DNA from: Ancylobacter pratisalsi
Lineage (GTDB): Bacteria; Pseudomonadota; Alphaproteobacteria; Rhizobiales; Xanthobacteraceae
Reading direction: 5' to 3'
DNA: 64,000 bases
Assembly: GCF_010669125.1 (NCBI RefSeq)
Contig: NZ_CP048630.1
Location: forward strand, 1,810,001 to 1,874,000
This document shows, piece by piece, positions 35,913 to 45,856 of this stretch. The translations under genes were made by a program, and so were the position numbers. Each line of letters starts with the position of its first letter. Position 1 is the first letter of the stretch. Below the pieces are notes generated by a model, which worked only from the letters and a program-made list of their open reading frames with translations, made no database searches and had not been told where the DNA came from.

Positions 35913-38900
35913 ATGAGCCGGACCGCGCCGCGCCTCTTCACCATTCCGGCCTCCGCCCCGTTTCTCGATACGCTCGCCGACGCACTGCTCGATGGTCGCC
36001 TGATCGAGGGCTTCGCGCCGCGCGCCGACCCGCTCGCCCTCGCCTCGGCGACCGTCTTCCTGCCGACCCGCCGCGCCGGCCGCCTGTTTGCCGAAGCGCT
36101 GCGGAAGCGGGCGCCTTCCGGCGTCGTGCTGCTGCCACGCATCGTGCCGGTGGGCGATGTGGACGAAGAAGCGCTGGCCTTCGCCGACAGCTTTGTCGAT
36201 CCCCCGGAAGCCGTCCCCGCCATGACGCGCCGGCTGGCACTGGCGCACCTGATCGGTCGATGGCGATCGCTGCTGCGCGACGATGACGGGCTGATGGCGG
36301 TGGCGGCGGGACCAGGCGCGGAAATCGCCCTGGCGGACGCCCTCGCCCACCTCATCGACGAGATGGCCGCGCAGCAGGTGCCATGGGACCGGCTCGACGT
36401 TCTGGTGCCCGGGCAGCATGATCTCTACTGGGACATGGCGCTCAGTTTTCTCAAGATCGCGCGCGAATTCTGGCCGGCCGAACTCGCGCAGCTGGGCCGG
36501 GTGGACGCCAGCGTCCGGCGCGACAACCTGATCGCCGCTGAGGCCGGCCGGCTGGCCGGCGGCGGGCACGTCGGACCGGTCATCGCCGCCGGCTCGACCG
36601 GCTCCATGCCGGCCACGGCACGTTTGCTGGGCACCGTGGCACGACTGCCGCGTGGTTGCGTCGTGCTCCCCGGCCTCGACCAGGTGCTCGACGAGGCCTC
36701 GTGGTCGACGCTGACCGGCGACGATGGCGGCGCGCCGAGTCATCCGCAATACGGGCTGGCGCTTCTGATGCAGCAGCAGATGGGCATATCGCGCGACGCG
36801 GTCATGGCGTTGGCCGCGCCGGCCGCGCATGGGCGCGAGATCTTGCTCTCCGAAGCCCTGCGTCCGGTGGAATCCACGGATGCCTGGGCCAGCCTTGGCG
36901 AGCGTCTCGCGCCCGAGGCGATCGAGCGCGCGCTCGCTGATGTCAGCGTGATCGAGGCTGATGATGCCCGCGAGGAGGCGCTCGCGATCGCGGCGGCACT
37001 GCGCGAAAGTCTGGAGCGGCCAGAGGGCAATGCCGCGCTCATTTCCCCCGACAGGGACCTTGCCCGACGGGTCGCCGCCGAACTTCTGCGGTTTGGCGTG
37101 CGCATTGACGACACCGCCGGCGAACCGCTTTCCGAGAGCGTGCCCGGCCGGTTCGCCCGGCTGATCGTGAATGTGTGCGACGAGGCGCTCGCCCCGGTGC
37201 CGCTCGTCGCCTTCATGCGCCACTCGCTCGCGCGCTTCGGCCTTGATCGCAAGACGCTCGACGCGGCGGCAGATGTACTGGAACTGATGGTGCTGCGCGG
37301 TCCGCGCCCGGCGGGGGGCGCGCAGGGGTTGATCGCGGCGGTCGATGCCTTCGGCCGCAAACGCCTCCACCACAGCGATCCGCGAGCGGCCATTGACGAG
37401 ACCGCGCGGGAGCGAGCGGCCGATCTCGCGGCCCGCATCGCCGACGCGCTCGCGCCGCTGCTCGCCCTCTCCAAGGGCGAACACCCGTTCGCCGCCCTGG
37501 TCGAGGCTCATTGCGAGGCGATCACCCGGGCCTGGAGACCACCGGAGGGTGACGAGGAAACCGAAACGGGCGCGGGCGAGGGAGCCGATGCAATCGCCCT
37601 CGCCGAGCTTGCCCGCGCCTTCGAGGAGATGGCCGAGGCGGCTTCCGAAGCCAGCGCGATGTCGCTCGCCCATTATGCCGCCGCTCTGCCGCTGCTGCTC
37701 GCCGACCGCCCGGTACGCCCGCCGATGGAGCCCGAGGCACGGCTGCGGATCCTCGGACCGCTGGAGGCTCGCCTTGTCTCGGTGGATCGCGTTGTTCTCG
37801 CGGGCCTTGTGGAGGACACATGGCCGGCCTCCGTGCGCACCGACCCCTGGCTCAGCCGACCCATGCGCGCCGCATTGGGACTGGAAGCGCCCGAGCGCCG
37901 CGTTGGCCTGTCCGCCCACGACTTTGCCCAGGGCTGCGGAGCGCGTGAACTCATCCTGTCCCGCCCGCGCAAACTGGGTGGCGCGCCCACCGTGCCCTCC
38001 CGCTTCCTGCAGCGCCTCGCCGCTGTCTGTGGGGACGAGCGCTGGCAGGCCGCATTGATGCGTGGCGACCGCTTCCGGCGCCTGGCGGCCCTCATCGACA
38101 AGGACCCGCCGGCCCCGCGGCTGACACGTCCCGCCCCCGCGCCAAGACCCGAACTGCGCCCCAGAAAGCTCAGCGTCACCGAGATCGAGACCTGGCTGCG
38201 TGATCCCTACACGATCTATGCCCGCCATGTTCTGAAGCTGCGCCCCCTCGACCTCCTTGACGAGGAGCCGGGAGCCGCGGAGCGCGGCACCGCCATTCAT
38301 GACGCCCTCGGCGCCTTTGCGCAGGCCTTCCCGGAGGGGTTGCCCGAGAGTGCTGAGGACCGGCTGCTCGCGCTCGGCCGGGAAGCCTTTGCGCCGCTCC
38401 AGGCCTTTCCGGCCGAGCATGCCTTGTGGTGGGCGCGCTTCGAGCGGCTCGTCGGGCGTTACATTGCCTGGGAGCGTACGCGCCGCCCCGTGCTCAAGCG
38501 GGTGCATGCCGAAATCAGTGGCGCGCTCGTGCTGGCCGAGGGGCGTTTCAAGCTGACCGGAAAGGCTGACCGCATCGAGCAACTCAGCAGTGGCGGGCTG
38601 GCCATCGTCGACTTCAAGACCGGTGCCGTGCCGAGCCCCAAGCAGGTGAAGACCGGCCTTTCGCCCCAGTTGCCGCTGGAGGCCGCCATGGCCGCCGCCG
38701 GTGGGTTTGGCGACATCCCGGCAGAGGAGGCGGCCGCGCTCGCCTATGTGCATCTCGGCACGCGCGCACTCAAGGAAGGCTCCGCCGTCCTCAAGGAGCA
38801 CACAGCCGCCGAACTGGCGAGCGAAGCGCGCAATCAGCTCGAGAAACTGGTGCTCGCCTTCGAGGATGAGGCGCGCGGCTATGTCTCGCTGCATAGCCCG

Positions 38901-38981
38901 ATGTTCCGTGGGCGCTTCGGCGACTATGACCACCTCGCCCGGGTGCGGGAATGGTCGACCGGCCCGGAGGACGAAGCATGA
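35913..38981 (+). CDS. addB: Double-strand break repair protein AddB
   Basis: A 1022-residue subunit of the AddAB helicase-nuclease that processes broken DNA ends for RecA. It is the alphaproteobacterial AddB type: the N-terminal inactivated helicase-like region (about 40-700), FLPTRRAGRLFAEAL near residue 50, and a C-terminal RecB-type nuclease with LSVTEIETWLRDPYTIYARHVLKL, RGTAIHDALGAFA and the catalytic IVDFKTG. The ATG at 35913 follows a GGAGGGAG site. Stop overlaps the ATG of addA. Confidence 0.93.
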   Translation: MSRTAPRLFTIPASAPFLDTLADALLDGRLIEGFAPRADPLALASATVFLPTRRAGRLFAEALRKRAPSGVVLLPRIVPVGDVDEEALAFADSFVDPPEAVPAMTRRLALAHLIGRWRSLLRDDDGLMAVAAGPGAEIALADALAHLIDEMAAQQVPWDRLDVLVPGQHDLYWDMALSFLKIAREFWPAELAQLGRVDASVRRDNLIAAEAGRLAGGGHVGPVIAAGSTGSMPATARLLGTVARLPRGCVVLPGLDQVLDEASWSTLTGDDGGAPSHPQYGLALLMQQQMGISRDAVMALAAPAAHGREILLSEALRPVESTDAWASLGERLAPEAIERALADVSVIEADDAREEALAIAAALRESLERPEGNAALISPDRDLARRVAAELLRFGVRIDDTAGEPLSESVPGRFARLIVNVCDEALAPVPLVAFMRHSLARFGLDRKTLDAAADVLELMVLRGPRPAGGAQGLIAAVDAFGRKRLHHSDPRAAIDETARERAADLAARIADALAPLLALSKGEHPFAALVEAHCEAITRAWRPPEGDEETETGAGEGADAIALAELARAFEEMAEAASEASAMSLAHYAAALPLLLADRPVRPPMEPEARLRILGPLEARLVSVDRVVLAGLVEDTWPASVRTDPWLSRPMRAALGLEAPERRVGLSAHDFAQGCGARELILSRPRKLGGAPTVPSRFLQRLAAVCGDERWQAALMRGDRFRRLAALIDKDPPAPRLTRPAPAPRPELRPRKLSVTEIETWLRDPYTIYARHVLKLRPLDLLDEEPGAAERGTAIHDALGAFAQAFPEGLPESAEDRLLALGREAFAPLQAFPAEHALWWARFERLVGRYIAWERTRRPVLKRVHAEISGALVLAEGRFKLTGKADRIEQLSSGGLAIVDFKTGAVPSPKQVKTGLSPQLPLEAAMAAAGGFGDIPAEEAAALAYVHLGTRALKEGSAVLKEHTAAELASEARNQLEKLVLAFEDEARGYVSLHSPMFRGRFGDYDHLARVREWSTGPEDEA

Positions 38982-41900
38982 GCGTACCCTCCGACAGTCC
39001 GGCGCTTCGCGCGGCGACCGATCTTCAGGCCCGTGCGTCCGATCCCGATATCTCGGCCTGGGTGTCGGCCAATGCCGGCTCGGGAAAAACCCACGTTCTG
39101 GCGCGCCGGGTGATCCGCCTTCTGATGCGCGGCGTCGAGCCCGGGCGAATCCTGTGTCTCACCTATACCAAGGCGGCAGCCGCCAACATGGCCAACCGCG
39201 TTCTCGGCGAGCTTCGCAAATGGGTCACGCTCGACGATGCGGCGCTTGATGCCGAAATCACCCGGGCGGATGGTCCGGGCCGCGGCGACCAGACCCCGGC
39301 GCAGCGACGCGCCCGGGCGCGTCGCCTCTTCGCACTGGCGCTGGAAACCCCGGGCGGGCTCAAGATCCAGACCATCCACGCCTTCTGCGGCGCCTTGCTG
39401 CATGCCTTTCCCTTCGAGGCCGGCGTTCCCGCTGGCTTCGGCGAGCTGGAGGACGCGACCCGGCTGGAACTGCTCGCACGGGTCCGCGCCGATGTGGTGC
39501 TGGAGGCTGCGGCCAGGCCGGAAAGCGGCCTCGGGCAGGCGCTGGGTCTCATCATCGGCGAGACCTCCGACGAGGGCATCGACAAGATGCTCGCGGAGCT
39601 GGTCGCGGACCCCGAGGCGCTGAACGCCAGCGAGGCCGAGCTTGCCGCCGCGGTCGGCCTTGCTGCGCCGGTGGCATCACGAGAAATCGAGAGCCGGATC
39701 CTTGATGAAGCGCTGATCGCGCGGGGGGCGTGGGAAGGGCTTGGCGCTCAGTTGGTCAGCGAAGGGGGAAACGGCGCCAGGCGTGGCTATGCGCTTCTTG
39801 CGGCCGCGCAGGCGCCGGAAGACAGCGTCGCCGACGCTTATGCCGGCGTGTTCCTCAAGGAAGACGGCAGCGCCTATGGCGATGCCCAGTTCGGCAAGGC
39901 CGAGATCCGTACGCGCTACCCGATGCTGCTGGAAGAGCGCGAGAGGCTCGCCCCGCTCGGCCAGTTGCTGGCGGCGGCGCGGGCTTTCGAACGGAGCCGG
40001 GCGGCGCTGGCGCTCGGACGTGAGGCGGCTACCCGCTACGCCCACGCCAAGACGGCGCGCGGAGTGCTCGATTTCGCCGATCTGATCGACGCGGCGCGGC
40101 GCCTGCTCGGCTCGGGTGCCTCGGCGTGGGTACACTACAAGCTAGACCAGGGCATCGACCATGTGCTGCTCGACGAAGCCCAGGATACCAGTCCGGAACA
40201 GTGGCAGGTCATCCGCCCGCTGGTCGCCGAGTTCCTCGCCGGTGCCGGCGCCCGTGACGTGCCGCCCGATCCGGCACGCAGTCTTTTCGTGGTGGGCGAC
40301 GAGAAGCAGTCCATTTTCTCCTTCCAGGGCGCCGACCCGCGCCGCTTCGACGAGGTGCGCCAGGAACTGGCGGCGCTGGCGGCACAGGAACGCTTCATGC
40401 ACGTGAAGCTGAAGCACTCCTTCCGCTCCGCGCCCGGCATATTGGAGGCTGTCGACGAAGTGTTCGCGCCGCAGGACACCCATCGCGGCCTCTCCGCGGA
40501 AGGCGGCCCGCCGGTGCACGAGCCGATCCACGGCGCGCTGCCGGCTCTGGTCGAGATCTGGGACACGGAACGACCCGAGGCGCGGCCCGATGAGGATGGA
40601 TGGGAGCGCCCGCTGGACGCGCCGCCGACCGACGACCCGAAGGGCCGGCTCGCGCTCAAGATCGCGACCCATATCGCCGCGCGCATCGATGAAGGGTTTC
40701 CCGTCACCGGCCGGCACGGCACCCGACCGGCGCGGGCGGGCGATTTTCTCATTCTCGTACGCCGGCGCGACGGGCTGTTCGAGGCCATCATCCGCGAGCT
40801 GAAGCGGGCCCGGGTGGATGTCGCCGGCGCCGACCGGCTGGTGGTCGCGGAGCATATCGCGGTGCTCGACCTGATGGCGCTCGCCGACGCGCTGCTGATG
40901 CGCGAGGACGAACTGGCGCTGGCGAGCGCGCTCAAGAGCCCGCTCTTCGGCTTCGACGACGACGATCTAATGAAGCTCGCGCCCGAACGGACCGGCCTGC
41001 TGGAGGACACGCTGCGCGCCCGCGCGGACGAAAACCCGAAATGGCGGGCGGCGGTGGAGCGGCTCGACCGCCTGCGCCCCGAAGCGATGAGCCTGCGACC
41101 GTTCGATTTTTATGCGCGCGTTCTGGGGCGCGAGCGCGGCCGCGCCGCGATGCTGGCGCGGCTCGGCCCGGAAGCCGCCGATGCGCTCGACGAGATGCTG
41201 GCACTGGCGCGCGCCTACGAGAATGTCGAGCCGGCGTCCCTGCCGGGCTTCATCGCCTTTCTCCGGCGCGGCGGCGCGCAGGCCAAGCGCGATATGGAAG
41301 ACGGGCGCGACCAGGTGCGAGTGATGACCGTGCACGGCGCCAAGGGGCTGGAAGCCCCCTATGTGATCCTCGCTGATACCACCAGCGGCCCCTCGACGCG
41401 GCGCCCCTCCGGCCTGTTGCGGGTGGAACGGGCGGGACGGCGCCTAGCGCTCCATGTCCGCTCCAAGGCGCTCGACACCCCGGCGATGGCCGAGGCCCGG
41501 CAACGCGCCGACGACGCGATCAAGGACGAGTACCGACGTCTTCTCTATGTCGCGCTGACGCGGGCCGAGACGGCACTGGTGCTGTGTGGCGCCGAGGGGA
41601 AGATCTCCGCGCCGGCGGATTGCTGGTACGCGCTTGTGCGCGGTGCGCTGCAGGGCGAGGCGGTTGAGCGCCCGGCCACCGGCTTCGACGGCACCATCCT
41701 GCAATGGCGCCCCCGAACGGGCGAGGCCGGCGCTGCGAGCCCCCCTCCCGCACCACCGGAACTCGTCGACCGCGAGACCGAACGCGCGCTTGCCGACCAT
41801 CTGATGCAGCCGGTCGTCGATCGAACACCGGGCCGGCGGCTACGGCCCTCGACGGCTCGTCCCCGCGTGACCGTCAAGGACACGGGCTCCAGGGAAGACG

Positions 41901-42409
41901 CGGCGCTGCGCCGGGGCGAATGGCTGCACCGGCTGCTCGCCGCCCTCGCCCCGCTCTCCCCGGCACATAGGGCGGATGCGGGCCGGCGCTTTCTCGCCGC
42001 GGCGTCGGATTTGGATGAGGAAGCGCGCGAGACGCTGCTCGCCGAAGCGCGCGGCGTGCTGGCGCTGCCCGGACTCGCCGATCTGTTCGCCGAGAACGGG
42101 CGTGCCGAGGTGTCCCTGGTCGGCACGCTGGATGACGGCACCACCGTATCGGGCCGAATCGATCGGCTCTGCGTTGAGCCGGGGCGTGTGGTGATCGCCG
42201 ATTTCAAGACCGATCGTCAGGTCCCGCGGCAGCCGGAGGCAATCCCCGCCGAACATCTGCGCCAGCTCGGGCTTTATGTCCGTCTGCTGCGAAAGCTGTT
42301 TCCTGACAAGGAGATCACTCCCCTTCTGGTCTATACGGCGGCGCCGTTGAGCCACACTCCGCACGCGGCGGCGCTCGAACGAGCGGTGGAGAGCGTCACG
42401 TCGGCGTGA
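38978..42409 (+). CDS. addA: Double-strand break repair helicase-nuclease AddA
   Basis: An 1143-residue UvrD-like helicase with a C-terminal nuclease. Motif I: WVSANAGSGKTHVLARRV; Ia: LCLTYTKAAAANMANRV; II: VLLDEAQDTSPEQW; III: VVGDEKQSIFSFQGADP; IV-VI: FMHVKLKHSFRSAPGIL, MTVHGAKGLEAPYV and LLYVALTRAETALVL. The nuclease motif is VVIADFKTDRQVP, near residue 1070. It forms a complex with AddB encoded just upstream. The ATG at 38978 overlaps the addB stop. Confidence 0.94.
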   Translation: MSVPSDSPALRAATDLQARASDPDISAWVSANAGSGKTHVLARRVIRLLMRGVEPGRILCLTYTKAAAANMANRVLGELRKWVTLDDAALDAEITRADGPGRGDQTPAQRRARARRLFALALETPGGLKIQTIHAFCGALLHAFPFEAGVPAGFGELEDATRLELLARVRADVVLEAAARPESGLGQALGLIIGETSDEGIDKMLAELVADPEALNASEAELAAAVGLAAPVASREIESRILDEALIARGAWEGLGAQLVSEGGNGARRGYALLAAAQAPEDSVADAYAGVFLKEDGSAYGDAQFGKAEIRTRYPMLLEERERLAPLGQLLAAARAFERSRAALALGREAATRYAHAKTARGVLDFADLIDAARRLLGSGASAWVHYKLDQGIDHVLLDEAQDTSPEQWQVIRPLVAEFLAGAGARDVPPDPARSLFVVGDEKQSIFSFQGADPRRFDEVRQELAALAAQERFMHVKLKHSFRSAPGILEAVDEVFAPQDTHRGLSAEGGPPVHEPIHGALPALVEIWDTERPEARPDEDGWERPLDAPPTDDPKGRLALKIATHIAARIDEGFPVTGRHGTRPARAGDFLILVRRRDGLFEAIIRELKRARVDVAGADRLVVAEHIAVLDLMALADALLMREDELALASALKSPLFGFDDDDLMKLAPERTGLLEDTLRARADENPKWRAAVERLDRLRPEAMSLRPFDFYARVLGRERGRAAMLARLGPEAADALDEMLALARAYENVEPASLPGFIAFLRRGGAQAKRDMEDGRDQVRVMTVHGAKGLEAPYVILADTTSGPSTRRPSGLLRVERAGRRLALHVRSKALDTPAMAEARQRADDAIKDEYRRLLYVALTRAETALVLCGAEGKISAPADCWYALVRGALQGEAVERPATGFDGTILQWRPRTGEAGAASPPPAPPELVDRETERALADHLMQPVVDRTPGRRLRPSTARPRVTVKDTGSREDAALRRGEWLHRLLAALAPLSPAHRADAGRRFLAAASDLDEEARETLLAEARGVLALPGLADLFAENGRAEVSLVGTLDDGTTVSGRIDRLCVEPGRVVIADFKTDRQVPRQPEAIPAEHLRQLGLYVRLLRKLFPDKEITPLLVYTAAPLSHTPHAAALERAVESVTSA

Positions 42410-42416
42410 CGGCGCC

Positions 42417-42446
42417 TTGACGCGGCCGGGGGCGCCTTCCTACCTT
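42417..42446 (+). promoter_or_regulatory. Candidate housekeeping promoter of trxA
   Basis: TTGACG at 42417-42422, an 18-base spacer and TACCTT at 42441-42446. It lies right after the addA stop and about 40 bases before the trxA start. The -10 is a poor match, so the call is tentative, but it would let trxA be made independently of addBA. Confidence 0.38.
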
Positions 42447-42488
42447 CAGCTCAACTTTTGCTGAATTCTCAAGAATGTGAGGTGTCCC

Positions 42489-42809
42489 ATGGGCGTCGAG
42501 AAGGTGTCGGACCAGAGCTTCGAGTCCGACGTGATCAAGTCCGAAAGCCCGGTTCTCGTCGATTTCTGGGCCGAGTGGTGCGGCCCGTGCCGCATGGTCG
42601 CCCCGGTGCTCGACGAAGTTGCCGGCGAACTGGGCGACAAGCTCAAGATCGTGAAGCTGAACGTGGACGAGAATCCCGCTACGGCCTCCAAGTACGGCAT
42701 CATGTCGATCCCGACCCTGCTGCTGTTCAAGGACGGTCAGCTGGCTTCGCGCCAGGTCGGCGCGGCGCCGAAGGCCAAGATGCTGCAGTGGATCAACAGC
42801 GCGATCTGA
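42489..42809 (+). CDS. trxA: Thioredoxin 1
   Basis: A 106-residue thioredoxin. The active site is [13 protein letters not shown], and the cis-proline loop is [11 protein letters not shown]. It reduces disulfides in cytosolic proteins using electrons from thioredoxin reductase. The ATG at 42489 has a GAGGTG site. It follows addA as the last gene of the long plus-strand block and ends before a strong terminator. Confidence 0.96.
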   Translation: MGVEKVSDQSFESDVIKSESPVLVDFWAEWCGPCRMVAPVLDEVAGELGDKLKIVKLNVDENPATASKYGIMSIPTLLLFKDGQLASRQVGAAPKAKMLQWINSAI

Positions 42810-42862
42810 TGCCTTCGCGCCGATGATTTGGCGCAACTGAACCCACGATCCCGTACGTCATG

Positions 42863-42895
42863 AAACCCCGGAGCCCTGCTCCGGGGTTTTTGTTT
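42863..42895 (+). terminator. Rho-independent terminator after trxA
   Basis: A perfect 12-bp stem (42863-42874 with 42878-42889) with a 3-base loop and a T-rich tail. It lies 54 bases after the trxA stop and 25 bases before the convergent P-type ATPase stop. The A-rich 5' flank means it could also act on the opposite strand. Confidence 0.88.
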
Positions 42896-42919
42896 GCGCC
42901 GCCGGGCACGCGACCCGCA

Positions 42920-45655
42920 CTACATCTCGGCCGGATCGAAGACCCGGAAGCGTCGGAACACCGCCTTCTCGATCTCCAGTATCACCATCAGAAGCACGCC
43001 GACGCCGACAATCATCACTCCATCGAGCAAGGCCACGGGGCGGGTGTCAAACATCGCCTGCAGCGGCGGCAGATAGGTGAAGGCCAGTTGCGCCACCACC
43101 ACGGCCACCAGCGCCGCCAGAACCGCTGGCGTGCCCAGCGCGCCGCGCCAGGTGATCGACGTCGCGTGCATGAAGCGCACACTGAACAGATAGAAGATCT
43201 CCATCACCACGACGGTGTTGACCACGATGGTGCGTGCCATCTCGATCTCCTGCCCCCGCGCCAGCGAAAGCCCGAACATCGCGAAGGAGGCGAGCATGAA
43301 CAGGACCGACACCAGCGCGATCCGCCACAGCATGAAGCGGGTCAACAGGCCGCCCTCTGCCCGGCGCGGCGGGCGCTCCATGATGCCCGGTTCACTCGGT
43401 TCAAAGGCCAGCGCGAGACCAAGCGTGATGCTGGTCACGAGGTTAACCCACAGGATCTGCGTGGCCGACATCGGCATGGTGATGCCGAGCGTGATGGCGC
43501 CAATCACCGCCAGTGCCTCGCCGCCATTGGTCGGCAGCGTCCAGGCGATCATCTTCCGGATATTGTCGTAAACCGTCCGGCCCTCTGCCACCGCGGCGAC
43601 GATGGAGGCGAAGTTGTCGTCAAGCAACACGACCTCGGCCGCCTGCTTGGCCGCTTCCGTGCCCTTTATGCCCATGGCGATGCCGACATCCGCCTGGCGC
43701 AGCGAGGGCGCGTCATTGACGCCGTCGCCCGTCATCGCCACGACCGCGCCGGTGGACTGAAGTGCGCGGACGATGCGCAGCTTGTTCTCCGGGCTGGTGC
43801 GAGCGAACACCGATGTACGCGCGACAAGCGCCACCAGTTCCTCGTCGCTCACCGCATCCACATCGGCGCCCGTGATCACGACGGGTTCCTCGGCGAGGCC
43901 GAGCTGGCGGGCGATGGCGCCGGCCGTGGCGGCGTGATCGCCGGTGATCATCTTCACGCCAATGCCGGCGCGGCGGCACTGGGCGATCGCCTCCATGGCC
44001 TCGCGGCGCGGCGGATCGATGAAGCCGGCGAGACCGAGCAGCTCGAAACCGTCCGCCACATGTTCGAAGCCCAACCGGGCCGGCGCCTCGTCAAGGCGTT
44101 TCATCGCAAGGCCGAGAAGTCGTTCGCCATCCGCCGCGAGGCTGGCGACGGCTGCGTTCCATCGCTCCAGTTCGCTCGGGGCAAGCCCGCACATGGCCAG
44201 GATCGGCTCGGGCGCTCCCTTCACGCAGATGATGACCTGCCCTCCTGGCCCCCGGTGAAGGCTCGCCATGAAACGATGGCCCGCATCGAAGGGAATTTCG
44301 TCCAACCGTACCCAGTCGCCGCGCTCAGCCACCGCGCTAAAGCCAGCCTTGGCCGCGAAGGCGACCAGCGCTCCCTCCATCGGATCACCCTCGGCACGCC
44401 AGCTACCCTCGCGCGCATGCAGGTGGGCATCGTTGCAAAGGAGCGCGCAGCGGGCGAACGCGGCGGCCGCGGCGGCGGGGTCGCCCGGATCCGACCAGCT
44501 CAGTTCCCCGACGGGCTCATAGCCCGTCCCCGAGACCTCGATCGAGACAGTACCTTCCTCGGCCGGCAGAACGATCCGGCGAACCGTCATCTCGTTGCAT
44601 GTCAACGTGCCGGTCTTGTCCGAGCAGATCACGGAGGTCGCGCCCAGCGTTTCGACCGCAGGCAGGCGGCGGATCACGGCATGTCGCCGGGCCATGCGGC
44701 GAACGCCGATCGCGAGCGTTATGGTGATGACCGCTGGCAGCCCTTCGGGCACGGCCCCAACCGCGAGCGCCACCACCGCGATCAGCGCCTCGGTCCACCC
44801 ATAATCGCGCACCAGCACGGCGAAGAGGAAGATCGCTCCGGAAACCAGGATCGCCGCCCAGGTGAAGCGGCGCGCAAAAAGATCAATCTGACGCAGCAGC
44901 GGCGTCGCCAGCGGCTCGACTTCCGAGATCAACCGACCGATGCGGCCGATCTCGGTCCGGCTGCCGGTCGAGACAACGAGGCCCGCTCCCTGACCGGCGG
45001 AAATTGTCGTGCCCGAGAACGCCATGGAATGCTGATCACCAAGCGGGGCGTTGAGTGCCGCCGGTTCTTCACGCTTGGAGGTGGCGACGGATTCGCCGGT
45101 CAGGATCGATTCGTCGATCAACATTCCCCGCGCGCGCAGCAGTCGGGTATCAGCCGGTACCCGATCCCCCGCCTCCAGCAGTACGAGGTCGCCCGGCACG
45201 AGGTCATGGGTGTGGACACTGAGGCGCTGGCGGTCGCGGATCACCGCGGCACGGGGCGAGATAAGGTTGCCGATGGACTGCAGCGCCTGTTCCGCGCGAC
45301 CCTCCTGAACGAAGCCCACGACCGCATTGACCAGAACCACGGCGATGATCACCGACGCATCGACGATATGACCGAGGACGAAGGCCGCCGCCCCGGCTGC
45401 CAGCAGGAAATAAATCAGCGTGCTGTTGAACTGCGCGAGGAAGCGCCCGATCGGGCTCGGGCGCGGCGGCTCGGGAAGGGCATTCGGCCCATGCTGCGCG
45501 AGCCGCCGCAGCGCCTCCTGCTCCGAAAGCCCATCGGACGAGGCGTCCAGAAGGGTAGTGACCTCCTCCCGCGGCAAGGCGTGCCAGTGCGTTGGCGCGG
45601 ACCCGGCCCCGCTGTCAAACCGGCGGCCAGATGTTGGGGAGGCGCTATCGTTCAT
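42920..45655 (-). CDS. Cation-transporting P-type ATPase (P2A-like)
   Basis: A 911-residue inner-membrane ion pump. Motifs: TGESVATSK in the A domain, PEGLPAVITITLAIGVRRM in helix M4, the phosphorylated Asp in CSDKTGTLT, KGAPEP and the hinge MTGDGVNDAPSLRQADVGIAMG. M5 keeps TNGGEAL, with Asn and Glu of the Ca-pump type. M6 reads WVNLVTSITLGLALAFEP, where the SERCA-type Asp after NLVT is Ser. This resembles the CtpF-like branch and leaves the ion uncertain (Ca, Mg, Na or other). The ATG at 45655 is chosen by family alignment; ribosome site is weak. Next gene upstream is more than 180 bases away. Confidence 0.86.
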   Translation of the reverse strand: MNDSASPTSGRRFDSGAGSAPTHWHALPREEVTTLLDASSDGLSEQEALRRLAQHGPNALPEPPRPSPIGRFLAQFNSTLIYFLLAAGAAAFVLGHIVDASVIIAVVLVNAVVGFVQEGRAEQALQSIGNLISPRAAVIRDRQRLSVHTHDLVPGDLVLLEAGDRVPADTRLLRARGMLIDESILTGESVATSKREEPAALNAPLGDQHSMAFSGTTISAGQGAGLVVSTGSRTEIGRIGRLISEVEPLATPLLRQIDLFARRFTWAAILVSGAIFLFAVLVRDYGWTEALIAVVALAVGAVPEGLPAVITITLAIGVRRMARRHAVIRRLPAVETLGATSVICSDKTGTLTCNEMTVRRIVLPAEEGTVSIEVSGTGYEPVGELSWSDPGDPAAAAAAFARCALLCNDAHLHAREGSWRAEGDPMEGALVAFAAKAGFSAVAERGDWVRLDEIPFDAGHRFMASLHRGPGGQVIICVKGAPEPILAMCGLAPSELERWNAAVASLAADGERLLGLAMKRLDEAPARLGFEHVADGFELLGLAGFIDPPRREAMEAIAQCRRAGIGVKMITGDHAATAGAIARQLGLAEEPVVITGADVDAVSDEELVALVARTSVFARTSPENKLRIVRALQSTGAVVAMTGDGVNDAPSLRQADVGIAMGIKGTEAAKQAAEVVLLDDNFASIVAAVAEGRTVYDNIRKMIAWTLPTNGGEALAVIGAITLGITMPMSATQILWVNLVTSITLGLALAFEPSEPGIMERPPRRAEGGLLTRFMLWRIALVSVLFMLASFAMFGLSLARGQEIEMARTIVVNTVVVMEIFYLFSVRFMHATSITWRGALGTPAVLAALVAVVVAQLAFTYLPPLQAMFDTRPVALLDGVMIVGVGVLLMVILEIEKAVFRRFRVFDPAEM

Positions 45656-45785
45656 TTTTCGGGAGACGCTCGCGAGAGAGGCAGGAAATCCTACGCTACC
45701 GACGCGCCCCTCAGGGGCATCCGAAATTTCCCCTAGGAAAGCGCCGAACGGCGAACAGCGACAGGAGAAAAGCGCGGGGAGCGCC

Positions 45786-45818
45786 ATAAAGGAAGGGCCG
45801 GCCATGAGGCCGACCCTT
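45786..45818 (-). terminator. Hairpin after the DUF2076 gene
   Basis: An 11-bp stem with one G-T wobble (45793-45803 with 45808-45818) and a 4-base loop lies 38 bases past the stop of the minus-strand DUF2076 gene. Only a short T run follows. It probably limits readthrough into the P-type ATPase gene. Confidence 0.55.
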
Positions 45819-45856
45819 CAAGTTACCCGTGATCAAAGGGGCGCCGATCCCGGATA

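Noticed and set aside
35814..38933. Minus-strand open frame of 1039 residues
   Set aside because: It is antisense to addB, with the same low-information composition; the plus-strand frame shows AddB motifs.
42860..45736. Plus-strand open frame of 958 residues
   Set aside because: It is the antisense shadow of the P-type ATPase gene, rich in His, Arg and Gln without domains; the minus-strand gene has all P-type motifs.
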